From Streptosporangiaceae bacterium (GTDB lineage Bacteria > Actinomycetota > Actinomycetes > Streptosporangiales > Streptosporangiaceae): a stretch of DNA of 64,000 bases. The notes beneath the pieces were generated by a model. It saw only the letters and a list, made by a program, of their open reading frames with translations. It ran no database searches and was not told the origin of the DNA. The translations under genes and the position numbers were made by a program. Shown piece by piece: positions 33,791-41,692 of the stretch. The stretch spans positions 1-64,000 of the forward strand of contig JAFARZ010000131.1 of the NCBI GenBank assembly GCA_019245115.1. The letters are read 5' to 3'. The number at the start of each line of letters is the position of its first letter. Position 1 is the first letter of the stretch.

Positions 33791-35083
33791 TCACCCTGAA
33801 CGGTGACGTGAATGGGCCATCGTCCTCCCTATGGGGGATGCGGTGGCGGTGCGCCAGGAGACCTCGATGAGGGCACCGCCGAGGGGTGAATCGCCGATGC
33901 GCCAGCGGCCGCCGGTGGAGCCGACGATCGAGTCGCCGATCGCGAGGCCGAGACCGGCGCCAGGACCGTTTTCCTCGGCCCGCTGGAAGCGGTCGAACAG
34001 GTGAGGACGGGCGGCCTGCGGGATGCCGGGTCCGCTGTCCTCGACGGTCAGGATCAGCCGGTTGCCGTGCGCGCGTACGCTGACGCGCACCCGGCCATCG
34101 CGTCCGGCGTACCGGCAGGCGTTGTCCATCAGCACGCCGGCCAGCCGGTCGATCCACTCCGGCGGCGCGCTGATGTGATTGGGTCCGTCAGCTATCTCGA
34201 CCGCGATGGAGGGACCGACCGCACGGAACCGGTCCGCGCAGGCTTCGGCGAGAGTACCCAGGTCAACGGGCTCGTCGCCGGGCGGCGGCGGCTGGGAGTC
34301 GAACCTCGCCAGCCACAGCAGGTCGTCGACCAGGCCGCGCAGCCGTCCGCTCTCGGACTCGATCCTGACCAGGGCCTCACGGTAATCCTCGGCCGTGCGC
34401 GACGGGCCGGCGTACGCGGGGCTCAGCGCCACGCCCACCTCGGCCTGGATCACGCTGAGCGGGGTGCGCAGCTCGTGTGAGGCGTCCGCGGTGAACTCGA
34501 GCTGCCGGCGCCGGGCCTGCTCGACCGGCGCGAGGGCGCGCAGGCCGACGATCAGCGAGCCACCGAACATCGCCAGCAGCAGCAGGGGCCCGGCGGCGAT
34601 CGCGCCGTCCAGCAGCAGGTGCTCGGTGTGCAGGTCTCCCGCGCGGCTGAGGCCGGCCACCAGGAACCCGACCGACGTCGGCGTGCTCAGCAGCCGGTAC
34701 GAGCCGGCCGATCCCAGGGTGGCGGTGAATGGTCCGCCGCCGCCGGACAGGCGGCTCAGCACGTTCTCTGTCAGGTTCGGCGCGCCGGGAGTGCGCTGTG
34801 TTACGGAACCACCGGAGCTCACCGACCAGAGGAGGACCGGAAGCTGTCCGGGGTCCACGTCCGGGTCCCCGTCTGAGTAATACCCGCCCGGCCGGCTGGC
34901 GACTATGGTCGGATCGTGCCGCGCGGCGCTCAGCCGGTCGTCCAGCCGCCCGTCGGTCTGGCTGGTCAGCCGCCCCGCCGCCACGAAGTAGAGCACGATC
35001 GCGCCCAGTACATAGAGGACAGCGATCACCGCGGTCGCCGCGATGGCGACCCGCACCGCCGGACCTCTAGACCGGGGGTTCAT
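33791..35083 (-). CDS. Sensor histidine kinase (OmpR-system type)
   Basis: The 430-residue kinase has one TM at about residues 11-34, an extracytoplasmic domain (35-155), a second TM (about 160-180), HisKA with FTADASHELRTPLSVIQAE (His about 204), and HATPase_c with N-box MDNACRYAG, G1 VEDSGPGIP and G2 GAGLGLAI. ATG 35083 overlaps the regulator stop as ATGA. It probably acts on the upstream-coded regulator and may control the LolA-like/ABC operon that follows on the same strand. Confidence 0.93.
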   Translation of the reverse strand: MNPRSRGPAVRVAIAATAVIAVLYVLGAIVLYFVAAGRLTSQTDGRLDDRLSAARHDPTIVASRPGGYYSDGDPDVDPGQLPVLLWSVSSGGSVTQRTPGAPNLTENVLSRLSGGGGPFTATLGSAGSYRLLSTPTSVGFLVAGLSRAGDLHTEHLLLDGAIAAGPLLLLAMFGGSLIVGLRALAPVEQARRRQLEFTADASHELRTPLSVIQAEVGVALSPAYAGPSRTAEDYREALVRIESESGRLRGLVDDLLWLARFDSQPPPPGDEPVDLGTLAEACADRFRAVGPSIAVEIADGPNHISAPPEWIDRLAGVLMDNACRYAGRDGRVRVSVRAHGNRLILTVEDSGPGIPQAARPHLFDRFQRAEENGPGAGLGLAIGDSIVGSTGGRWRIGDSPLGGALIEVSWRTATASPIGRTMAHSRHRSG

Positions 35084-35772
35084 GCCGTGTTCTCGCTGGG
35101 GACGATCCGGTATCCGACGCCGCGTACGGTCTCGATGCGGGCGCCGGAACCGGCGAGCTTGGCCCGGAGCCGGGCCAAGTGCACGTCTATCGTGTTCGAG
35201 CCGAAGGCGTCGGCTTCGTCGTCCCAGACGTGCTGCGCGATAGCGCGGCGGGTGGCGATGCTGGGCGAACGCCGCATCAGGGTCTCCAGGATCCCCAGTT
35301 CGGTGACGGTGAGCGTTGGCAGCCGTCCGCCGATGCGAGCTTCACGCGAGACCGGGTCGAACTCCAGGTTCCCGACCACTATGCGGGGAAGCTGGGCCTG
35401 TCGCGGCCGGCGTTGCAGCGCGCGCAGCCGGGCCAGCAGTTCGCCGAAGTCGAACGGCTTGACCAGGTAATCGTCGGCACCGGCGTCCAGGCCGGCGATC
35501 CGGTCCGCCGGTGTGTCCCGGGCGGTGAGCATGAGGATGGGCACGGCGTGCCCCGGGGTTTCCGGCCCGCCGCGCAACTGCTGGACAAGCTCGAGGCCGG
35601 ACAAATGTGGCATCCGCCAGTCGACCACCGCCACCTCGTACTCGTAGAACCGGAGATACGAAGCCGCGGTCTTACCGTCGGGCACCAGATCAACGATATA
35701 ACCCTGCTCGCGCAGTCCTCGGGCGAGCACCTCTCCCAGGGTCTCGTCATCCTCGGCCACCAGCACCCGCAC
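35080..35772 (-). CDS. Response regulator, OmpR/PhoB type
   Basis: The 230-residue regulator has a receiver domain (MRVLVAEDDETLGEVL, phospho-Asp in VAVVDWRMP about residue 51, Lys in YLVKPF about 105) and a winged-helix DNA-binding domain ending VETVRGVGYRI. Phospho-site sequence DWRMP is slightly unusual but complete. It is first of the pair with the kinase; the 5' side carries two G-tract repeat units within 30 bases of the start, so its promoter lies in or beyond them. Confidence 0.93.
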   Translation of the reverse strand: MRVLVAEDDETLGEVLARGLREQGYIVDLVPDGKTAASYLRFYEYEVAVVDWRMPHLSGLELVQQLRGGPETPGHAVPILMLTARDTPADRIAGLDAGADDYLVKPFDFGELLARLRALQRRPRQAQLPRIVVGNLEFDPVSREARIGGRLPTLTVTELGILETLMRRSPSIATRRAIAQHVWDDEADAFGSNTIDVHLARLRAKLAGSGARIETVRGVGYRIVPSENTA

Positions 35773-35795
35773 GGGTTGAATTTACCCAGTGTTTT

Positions 35796-35950
35796 CTGGG
35801 GGGTACAGACCAACCCCCCAGACCCTGCGACGCTTCCCACCGTTAGTGTCACCTGCCCGGAAGGGCTCTTTATTCCGGGGGGTACAGACCAACCCCCCGG
35901 ACCCCCCGGACCGCGACGCTTCCCGCCGTTGGTGTCACCTGCCCGGAAGG
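35796..35950. repeat. Tandem pair of long G-tract repeat units
   Basis: Two units share GGGGGGTACAGACCAACCCCCC, then GCGACGCTTCCC, CCGTT, GTGTCACCTGCCCGGAAGG (35796-35864 and 35875-35950). A third copy lies inverted at 57578-57627. The second unit carries an added CCCCCCGG tract, linking it to the repeats inside the pirin and NuoF-like genes. Confidence 0.8.
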
Positions 35951-37086
35951 CCCTGCGGACCTTCGCGGCCAGGCGACCCGCGAAGCTCGCTTCGCTCGCC
36001 GCGGGGGCTACTCGACCCGTGAAGCCACCGTGCACCCGCGAAGCTCGCTTTGCTCGCCGCGGAGCTGGCCGATACGCGCCCTTTGCCCGAGGTGTCCACA
36101 TCATCAGCCGCCAACGCCGTGGAACTTTGGAGCCCTTCGGAAGGTTGGGCGCCGGAAACCGACGCCCATCCTTCCGCGAGGCTCTTATCTTCCGCGTCCC
36201 CACCGACAGCAAACGGACAAATACTCCCGAATCTCGAAATGTCGGGCGCGCTGGGGTGCAGGAAGCGCTGGGGTGCAGGAAGCGCTGGGGTGCAGGAATG
36301 CGCTGGGGTGCGGGAATGCGCTGGGGTTGGGGGTAAGCGGGAGATCCGGCGCCAGATTGGGCGGGGGATCAGTTTCAGGATCGTGGCCATGATGGCTAGG
36401 CGGGCGGGGACCCAGACTACGTCGCGTTTGCGGGGCAGGGCGTTGGCGGTCGCTATGCCGACGGCTTCGGGGGTGGTGGCCATGGGGGCGGGTGGCATGC
36501 CTTCGGTCATGCGGCCGATGACGAATCCGGGGCGGACCAGCAGCACGCGGACTCCGGTGCCATGCAGGGAGTCGGCCAGGCCGCGGGCGAACGCGTCGAG
36601 GCCGACCTTGGTCGCGCCGTACACCGGGTTCGCCTTGCGCGGGCGGACGGCCGCGATCGAGGACAGCACCACGATCGTGCCCCGGCCGTGCGCGCGCATG
36701 TGCCCGGCCACCGCGAGCAGCGTGCTGACGTGCCCGGTGAAGTTGGTCTCGATCATCGTCGCCGCCTGCTGGACGTCGGCGTCCAGCTGCGGCTGCGGGA
36801 CCAGGATGCCCGCCGCCGAGATGACCATGTCCAGGCCGCCGTCGGCGAACAGGCCGTCGATCAGCGCCTGATGCGCGGTTGTCGCGGTGGCGTCGAACGG
36901 CACCGCGATCACCTGGCAGGGCAGCGTCTTGCCCGCCGCTACGAGCCGGGCTTCGTCCCGGCCGGCCAGGATCACCTCGGAATCCGGCGACAGGCCGAGC
37001 GCGGCGACGATGGCCAGGCCGATTTCGCTGGTGCCGCCGAGCAACAGGATCCGCTGCGGACGGGTGGGCAGTATTGACACGGGCAT
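35935..37086 (-). CDS. dprE2: Decaprenylphospho-beta-D-erythro-pentofuranosid-2-ulose 2-reductase-like SDR with abnormal C-terminal extension
   Basis: The first about 250 residues are a short-chain reductase: LLLGGTSEIGLAI (NAD(P) loop), NFTGHVSTLLAV, catalytic Ser in VLSSIAAVR and YGATKVGLDAFARGLAD, ending IWRRISR, where DprE2 proteins normally stop. DprE2 completes the epimerisation of decaprenylphosphoryl ribose to arabinose. Here the frame runs on for about 130 residues through a 17 bp minisatellite, palindromic element C and other repeats to a stop at 35935. The extension has no fold. ATG 37086 lies eight bases after the UbiA-family gene, whose product makes the precursor, so the pairing supports the call. 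Confidence 0.78.
   Translation of the reverse strand: MPVSILPTRPQRILLLGGTSEIGLAIVAALGLSPDSEVILAGRDEARLVAAGKTLPCQVIAVPFDATATTAHQALIDGLFADGGLDMVISAAGILVPQPQLDADVQQAATMIETNFTGHVSTLLAVAGHMRAHGRGTIVVLSSIAAVRPRKANPVYGATKVGLDAFARGLADSLHGTGVRVLLVRPGFVIGRMTEGMPPAPMATTPEAVGIATANALPRKRDVVWVPARLAIMATILKLIPRPIWRRISRLPPTPAHSRTPAHSCTPALPAPQRFLHPSAPDISRFGSICPFAVGGDAEDKSLAEGWASVSGAQPSEGLQSSTALAADDVDTSGKGRVSASSAASKASFAGARWLHGSSSPRGERSELRGSPGREGPQGLPGR
35982..36064. repeat. Direct repeat with GAAGCTCGCTTCGCTCGCCG core
   Basis: The core GCGAAGCTCGCT, then TCGCTCGCCGCGG, occurs at about 35980-36004 and again at 36039-36063. A related stretch adjoins the inverted G-tract copy at 57551-57580, so these modules travel together. 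Confidence 0.6.
36121..36192. repeat. Nested palindromic element, copy C
   Basis: Starts GGAAC and ends TCTTCC. Inner arms GGAAGGTTGGGCG (from 36139) and CGCCCATCCTTCC (to 36174) pair with one mismatch around CCGGAAACCGA. It lies inside the extended dprE2 frame. Confidence 0.7.
36248..36335. repeat. 17 bp minisatellite at the end of dprE2
   Basis: Five units of GCGCTGGGGTGCAGGAA, the last two diverged or 18 bases. It begins right where the conserved SDR fold ends and encodes TPAHSRTPAHSCTPALPAP on the reverse strand. Confidence 0.8.
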
Positions 37087-37094
37087 CGCAACCC

Positions 37095-38027
37095 TCACGC
37101 TACATAGAGACCGGTCACGAACAGGGCCAGCCAGCACGTTTCGCAGGCCAGCATCAAACCGTCCCTGGTGATCAGGTCCTCCACCGGGCGGATCGTCCCC
37201 TGCCCGGTAAGGATGGCGAACCGGTAGAGCGCCGCATACAGCGGGATCGCGCTGGCAAGATGCCAACTCCGGGACCCCGTGTGCTCACCGGCCGCCCACA
37301 GCACATAACAGACGATCATCAGGGCGCCGACCACGTACTGGCTCACCCGCAGCATCCCCGGGCTGTAGGCGCGCATCACCGGCCGGGTGCGGATCGCGGC
37401 CGGGCCGAGCGTAACCAGTTCGGTGTAGCGCTTGGCGACCGCGACGAACAAGGCGCCCAGCGAGCACACCAGCAGGAACCAGCCGGAAACCCGCACATGC
37501 GTGGCCGCCGCCCCGCCCAGCACGCGCAGCAGGAACCCGGATGCCACGAACATGACCTCAAGCACCGGGATGTGCTTCAGCACCATCGAGTAGAGGAACG
37601 AGCTGGCCAGGTACCCGGCCACCGTCGCCGCGAGCAGCGGAGCACCGATCAGGAAGCCGATCACGACCGCCACGGCGACGCAGCAGCCGGCCAGCGCGAG
37701 CGCGTGCGTCTTCGGCAGTTCCCCGGCGGCGATGGGCCGGTTGCGCTTGGTCGGATGGGCCCGGTCCCGCTCCACGTCGGCCACGTCGTTGACGAAGTAC
37801 ACCGCAGAGGACGCCGCGGCGAACGCGAGCGCGGCCGCGATGGCGTACACCAGGCCGTCCCGCCGCCCCATGTGGGCGGCGGCCAGCGGCGCGGCGAAGA
37901 CCAGCAGGTTCTTCGGCCACTGCCGCGGCCTGGTGGTACGGATGGCGCCGGACATCCAGCGGGCGGGCGTGACAGGACGCGATTGCGCCCCATCCGCCAC
38001 CTGAGCGGCGCTAGCGTGCGTGGTCAC
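37095..38027 (-). CDS. Decaprenyl-phosphate phosphoribosyltransferase-like UbiA-family enzyme
   Basis: The 310-residue membrane enzyme has eight to nine TMs and the UbiA motif NDVADVERDRAHPTKRNRP (about residues 103-121), with a second polar motif near AVAKRYTELVTLG. The start SGAIRTTRPRQWPKN, followed by a TM, is typical of the group that joins PRPP to polyprenyl phosphate (Rv3806c-like). GTG 38027 overlaps the upstream stop. Together with DprE2 next door this suggests a polyprenylphosphoryl pentose pathway; DprE1 is not in the window. Confidence 0.85.
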   Translation of the reverse strand: MTTHASAAQVADGAQSRPVTPARWMSGAIRTTRPRQWPKNLLVFAAPLAAAHMGRRDGLVYAIAAALAFAAASSAVYFVNDVADVERDRAHPTKRNRPIAAGELPKTHALALAGCCVAVAVVIGFLIGAPLLAATVAGYLASSFLYSMVLKHIPVLEVMFVASGFLLRVLGGAAATHVRVSGWFLLVCSLGALFVAVAKRYTELVTLGPAAIRTRPVMRAYSPGMLRVSQYVVGALMIVCYVLWAAGEHTGSRSWHLASAIPLYAALYRFAILTGQGTIRPVEDLITRDGLMLACETCWLALFVTGLYVA

Positions 38028-39568
38028 CGTGCGTAAACCGCCGTGAAATCGCGGGCCCAGACCGAATAGTAACGATTCGCGGGTGAGGGCTGATCGGGCA
38101 GCATCGCGACCGGAGCCGGATCCGTCGGGTGACCGGCCGCGCGGTAGTACTCGAGGGCGGTCCATTCCGGGTTGATGTCCAGCTCCATCGCCTCGACCGC
38201 ACCGGCGCGCTGGAGCAGGCCCGCGAGCGTCGCCGCGGACAGCTCGGGACCGTAGACGTAGACGATCCGGCCGTCCTTGGTCTGGCCGATGCCGGAACGC
38301 CAGACGTAGTACGCGCCGCCGAGGGTTGCCCCGAAGCTGGCCTCCACGTTCTGGTTGATGTTCGGGGCTACCTGGCCGTGATCGATGATCAGCTCGAGGT
38401 TCTGGCGCACGCCGCAGACGTTCTTTGTCAGTCCCACGTCACGGCCCCACTGGCCGATCTTGATCGTGCCATTGCAGAAGTACACCATGGATGCGGCCCC
38501 GCCGGTGAGCGATCCGCTGGTGCGTCCGTTCAGATAGAAACCGCCGCGCGAGGCGTTCAGCCGGAACCCGCCGTTGAACGTGGCGAGCAGGCCGGTCCGG
38601 GTGCCGGGCGTGATCCAGGACTGCGCGCCGCCAAAGCCCGACCCGGGGTCGGTCGAGCCGGGCCGCAGCTGGAACTTGACCAGCCGCTGGTCGAACGAGG
38701 CGATCCCTGCCACGTAAGAGGTGTGCACAGAATCCACGCGCATAAACGTGGTATACAGGGCCGGTTCGTTACGCACGGTCTCCTGGAGCCGCCAGACACC
38801 CTCACCGGGCAGCGCCGGGCTGGCGAACGGGGTCAGGTTCCTGGGCACGTCCGGCTTGAAGCCGTGCACCTTCTTGAACTTGAGCTTGCTCTGCGGACCG
38901 GTCAGCGAGAACTGCGGCTTGCCGCCATTCTTCGGCGGGGTATAGGTCAACTGCTCCATGAGCGTGACGACCGAGCCCAGGTAGTGGTCGCGGGCCCACT
39001 CGGCCAGCTTGGCGGACAGGGGCAGGCCGTTGTTAGCGGTGAGCGCCCGGCCGAGCGAGAAAGCCACGAAGCACAAGAAGATGACCACCACGGCAAGGAC
39101 GGCTCGCACCGTGCGAAGGCGGAAGAAGCGGCGGATGCGCCCCCGTTTGCGGGGATTTCCGGCCCTACCGGACTTGCGGCCACCCGGTCCCGGCGGCGGC
39201 CCGGCAGAGCCGTCGTCCTGGCCGGGGATGTCGTAACCCTCGGGGGCGTACGGATCCGGGGCATACCTGTCCTGCTGGTAGTAGGACTCCCAGGGGTCCG
39301 GCGGCGCGGCGGGCGCGGCATAGGGCTCGCGTGAGATCGGCATCGTGTAGTCGTCGCCGCGACGGTAGTCCGAGCCGGTCCGCGGGTTCCGGAAGCCGCC
39401 GCCGTTGCCGACGGGGTATTGCCCCTGATACGGCGGCCCCTGGTCGGCCTGCGGCTGCTGATACTGCGGCTGCTGATACTGGGGCGGCTGGTACTGAGGA
39501 CGGCGCGGCGGCCAGGGGGGCGGGGGGGACTCACCGTTACGGGGTCCCCCTGGTCCCGACTGTGGCAC
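38024..39568 (-). CDS. Phosphodiester glycosidase (NAGPA) domain membrane protein
   Basis: The 514-residue protein has a long Pro/Gln/Tyr-rich cytosolic N-terminus (QYQQPQ repeats, about residues 23-50), basic residues and one TM (about 155-178), then an extracellular domain with a phosphodiester glycosidase (NAGPA, PF09992) pattern: LLATFNGGFRLN, GGFYLNGR, QNLELIIDHG, GGAYYVWRSGIG, and AMELDINPEWTALEYY. The family cleaves sugar-phosphodiester bonds; the substrate here is unknown. As first gene of the operon with the UbiA-family enzyme and DprE2, a cell-wall glycan role is likely. Confidence 0.83.
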   Translation of the reverse strand: MPQSGPGGPRNGESPPPPWPPRRPQYQPPQYQQPQYQQPQADQGPPYQGQYPVGNGGGFRNPRTGSDYRRGDDYTMPISREPYAAPAAPPDPWESYYQQDRYAPDPYAPEGYDIPGQDDGSAGPPPGPGGRKSGRAGNPRKRGRIRRFFRLRTVRAVLAVVVIFLCFVAFSLGRALTANNGLPLSAKLAEWARDHYLGSVVTLMEQLTYTPPKNGGKPQFSLTGPQSKLKFKKVHGFKPDVPRNLTPFASPALPGEGVWRLQETVRNEPALYTTFMRVDSVHTSYVAGIASFDQRLVKFQLRPGSTDPGSGFGGAQSWITPGTRTGLLATFNGGFRLNASRGGFYLNGRTSGSLTGGAASMVYFCNGTIKIGQWGRDVGLTKNVCGVRQNLELIIDHGQVAPNINQNVEASFGATLGGAYYVWRSGIGQTKDGRIVYVYGPELSAATLAGLLQRAGAVEAMELDINPEWTALEYYRAAGHPTDPAPVAMLPDQPSPANRYYSVWARDFTAVYAR

Positions 39569-39743
39569 TCGCCTACCTCCTCGGTCTGCCTGCGAACCGG
39601 AGCAGGTCTACCCGACCAACATGAACTAAACGTGACGCCCAGCCCCCACCGAGCGCAAAGGGTGACGGGCCGTTGAACCGACGCCGTTCCCGATTAAAGA
39701 AGATTAGCTTACGGGGCGGGGGTGAGGGGGCAGCGCCGAGCTT

Positions 39744-40697
39744 TCACCAGCGTCCCCACGGTAGCAGCGCGGCTACAGCCACCGCCGCGAACAGCAGCGT
39801 CAGGTAGGCGATGGACAGGTGAAACAGCCGCATCGGGGCTGGCTTGCTGGTGGTCTGGACCTGTGCGTTGAGGCGGTGCGCCTCGACCATGAACCAGACC
39901 CCGAGGCCGCCCGCGGCCACGCCGTAGATCCAGCCGGCCCATGGCGCCAGAGCCAGGGTGGCGGCGACCATCGCGTAGGAGTACCAGAGGATCTTCCTGG
40001 CCACGGCGGCAGGAGAGGCCACGACCGGAAGCATCGGCACGTTGGCGGCCGCATAATCCTTACGAAATTTCATGGCCAGCGCCCAGAAGTGCGGCGGCGT
40101 CCACAAGAAGATGACCGCGAACAGGATCAGGGCGGGGGTGCTCACCGTGCCGGTGACAGCCGCCCAGCCCACCAGGACGGGAAAGCAGCCAGCCGCGCCG
40201 CCGATCACGATGTTCGACGGGCTGCGACGCTTCAGCAGCAGTGTGTAAACGAAGATGTAGAACAAGATCGCGGTATCGGCCAGCGCGGCGGCGAGCCAGT
40301 TCGCCATCAGGCCGAGCAGCAGCGTCGCCCCGGCGCCGAGCAGGATTCCCCAAGCCAGGGCCTCGGCCGGCTTGATCGTGCCCTTGCCGTTCACGACCAG
40401 CGGGCGGCGTTTTGTTCGGTTCATCACCGCGTCGATATCGCGGTCTATGTAGCAGTTGATGGTGTTCGCGCTGCCGGCCGCCAGCGTGCCGCCGACCAGC
40501 GTGACCAGAATCAGCTTGATCGACGGCAGGCCGCGCTGGGCCAGCAGCATGGTCGGGACGGTGGTGACCAGGAGCAGTTCAATGATGCGTGGCTTGGTCA
40601 GCGCGACCAGCCCGCGGAGCACCACGCGCGGCGGGCGTCGCCCGCCACCGGATGATCCCGGCTCGCCCAGTCTGGGAAGGGCCGCGGCAGAGGTCAC
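39744..40697 (-). CDS. ctaB: Protohaem IX farnesyltransferase (haem o synthase)
   Basis: The 317-residue UbiA-type enzyme adds a farnesyl group to haem b, giving haem o, the precursor of haem a in aa3 oxidases. Motifs are [19 protein letters not shown] (about 31-49), [20 protein letters not shown] (about 81-100) and [18 protein letters not shown] (about 198-215). About nine TMs. GTG 40697 overlaps the small upstream gene as GTGA. Its place at the end of the oxidase operon fits the role. Confidence 0.95.
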   Translation of the reverse strand: MTSAAALPRLGEPGSSGGGRRPPRVVLRGLVALTKPRIIELLLVTTVPTMLLAQRGLPSIKLILVTLVGGTLAAGSANTINCYIDRDIDAVMNRTKRRPLVVNGKGTIKPAEALAWGILLGAGATLLLGLMANWLAAALADTAILFYIFVYTLLLKRRSPSNIVIGGAAGCFPVLVGWAAVTGTVSTPALILFAVIFLWTPPHFWALAMKFRKDYAAANVPMLPVVASPAAVARKILWYSYAMVAATLALAPWAGWIYGVAAGGLGVWFMVEAHRLNAQVQTTSKPAPMRLFHLSIAYLTLLFAAVAVAALLPWGRW

Positions 40698-40921
40698 TCG
40701 CCAGCCCCAGCCGTCTTGGTGTCACCGTCGGCCTTCGGCTGCCCCGGCGTGTTGGTGTGGGACATCGGCTGCGGCTGGCGCGGACCGCGGCGGCCCGGCA
40801 CGATCTCGGGTTTGGTGTACAGCACGTACAGCGCCGCGGCGACCGCGATGAACAAGATCATCGGGAAGACGAACGTGAGCATCGACCCGCCGAAGCTCCA
40901 CGCGCTGCTGTTGCCGTCCAC
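40694..40921 (-). CDS. Small single-TM membrane protein between ctaE and ctaB
   Basis: The 75-residue protein has one TM (about residues 14-36, [21 protein letters not shown]) and a short polar tail ([13 protein letters not shown]). It lacks known motifs. Translation is coupled to ctaB by a GTGA overlap, and the upstream ctaE end is 78 bases away. A small oxidase subunit or assembly factor is possible but unproven. Confidence 0.65.
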   Translation of the reverse strand: MDGNSSAWSFGGSMLTFVFPMILFIAVAAALYVLYTKPEIVPGRRGPRQPQPMSHTNTPGQPKADGDTKTAGAGE

Positions 40922-40999
40922 CGCAACCTTCTTCCTCTTCAGTCTTTACCCAGGGGGCTGGCTTTACCCGCGGGGTGAGTGCGGGGTTCCCGACACTTA

Positions 41000-41689
41000 C
41001 TACGACAGAGCGTAGAACATCAACCAGAACAGCAATGCCACCAGGGCCAGGTAATTCCAGACGGTAGCGAAGGCGCTGAGGGAAGCCTGGAACCGCTGCA
41101 CCGAGAACGTCTCAGTGTACGTCGGCGGCTGCTCGACGAATGAGATGGCCGGGATGAACCTGGACCGGGCGAGCAGAATCTCCAGCCAGAGCAGGCCCGA
41201 CAACACGATCACGATGAACACCGGGTAGAAGCCCGTAAAGACGCTCGAATAGCCGGAAGCACCGGGTCCGAAGGGCAGATACAGCAGTTCGCCGATCTGC
41301 AGCCCGACCGCGGTCAGGCCGAGGACCATCGCGATGAGTCCGCCGAGTTGCCAGGTCCGCTTGTTCCCGGCCTTGATCCGCTGGAGTGCGTAGTAATGCA
41401 CGCCAGCGCTGGACAACAGGAGCAGCATGATGATCGCGCCGAGCCAGCCGTTCGGATGGTGGAAGCCAGAGCCCTTCCAATGGCCCTCGGAGTTGAGCGA
41501 GCGCAGATAGAAATAGGCGAAGGCGAACGAGCCGAACAAGAACGTCAGGCCGCCCACGGCCAGGCGCGCGCCGGTCCAGGCCGCGTTGAGCGCGGATTCG
41601 TGGTAGTAGCCATCGTCTTCGGCGGCCAGCGCGGCCGCGGCTGGCGTGAGGGCGGCCGCGGCTGGCCGGGGGGCGGCGGAATCGGCCAT
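41000..41689 (-). CDS. ctaE: Cytochrome c oxidase subunit III
   Basis: The 229-residue membrane protein has seven hydrophobic segments of subunit III. Visible are FLFGSFAFAYFYLRS (about residues 50-64), HHPNGWLGAIIMLLLLSS, HYYALQRIKAGN, and SVFTGFYPVFIVIVLSG. The ATG at 41689 is three bases from the ctaD stop. Family membership is clear although it is diverged from the E. coli/Paracoccus type. Confidence 0.88.
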   Translation of the reverse strand: MADSAAPRPAAAALTPAAAALAAEDDGYYHESALNAAWTGARLAVGGLTFLFGSFAFAYFYLRSLNSEGHWKGSGFHHPNGWLGAIIMLLLLSSAGVHYYALQRIKAGNKRTWQLGGLIAMVLGLTAVGLQIGELLYLPFGPGASGYSSVFTGFYPVFIVIVLSGLLWLEILLARSRFIPAISFVEQPPTYTETFSVQRFQASLSAFATVWNYLALVALLFWLMFYALS

Positions 41690-41692
41690 GAT

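Noticed and set aside
35179-36336. 385-residue plus-strand frame through the repeats
   Set aside because: It is antisense to the OmpR-type regulator and then reads through G-tract repeats and the minisatellite.
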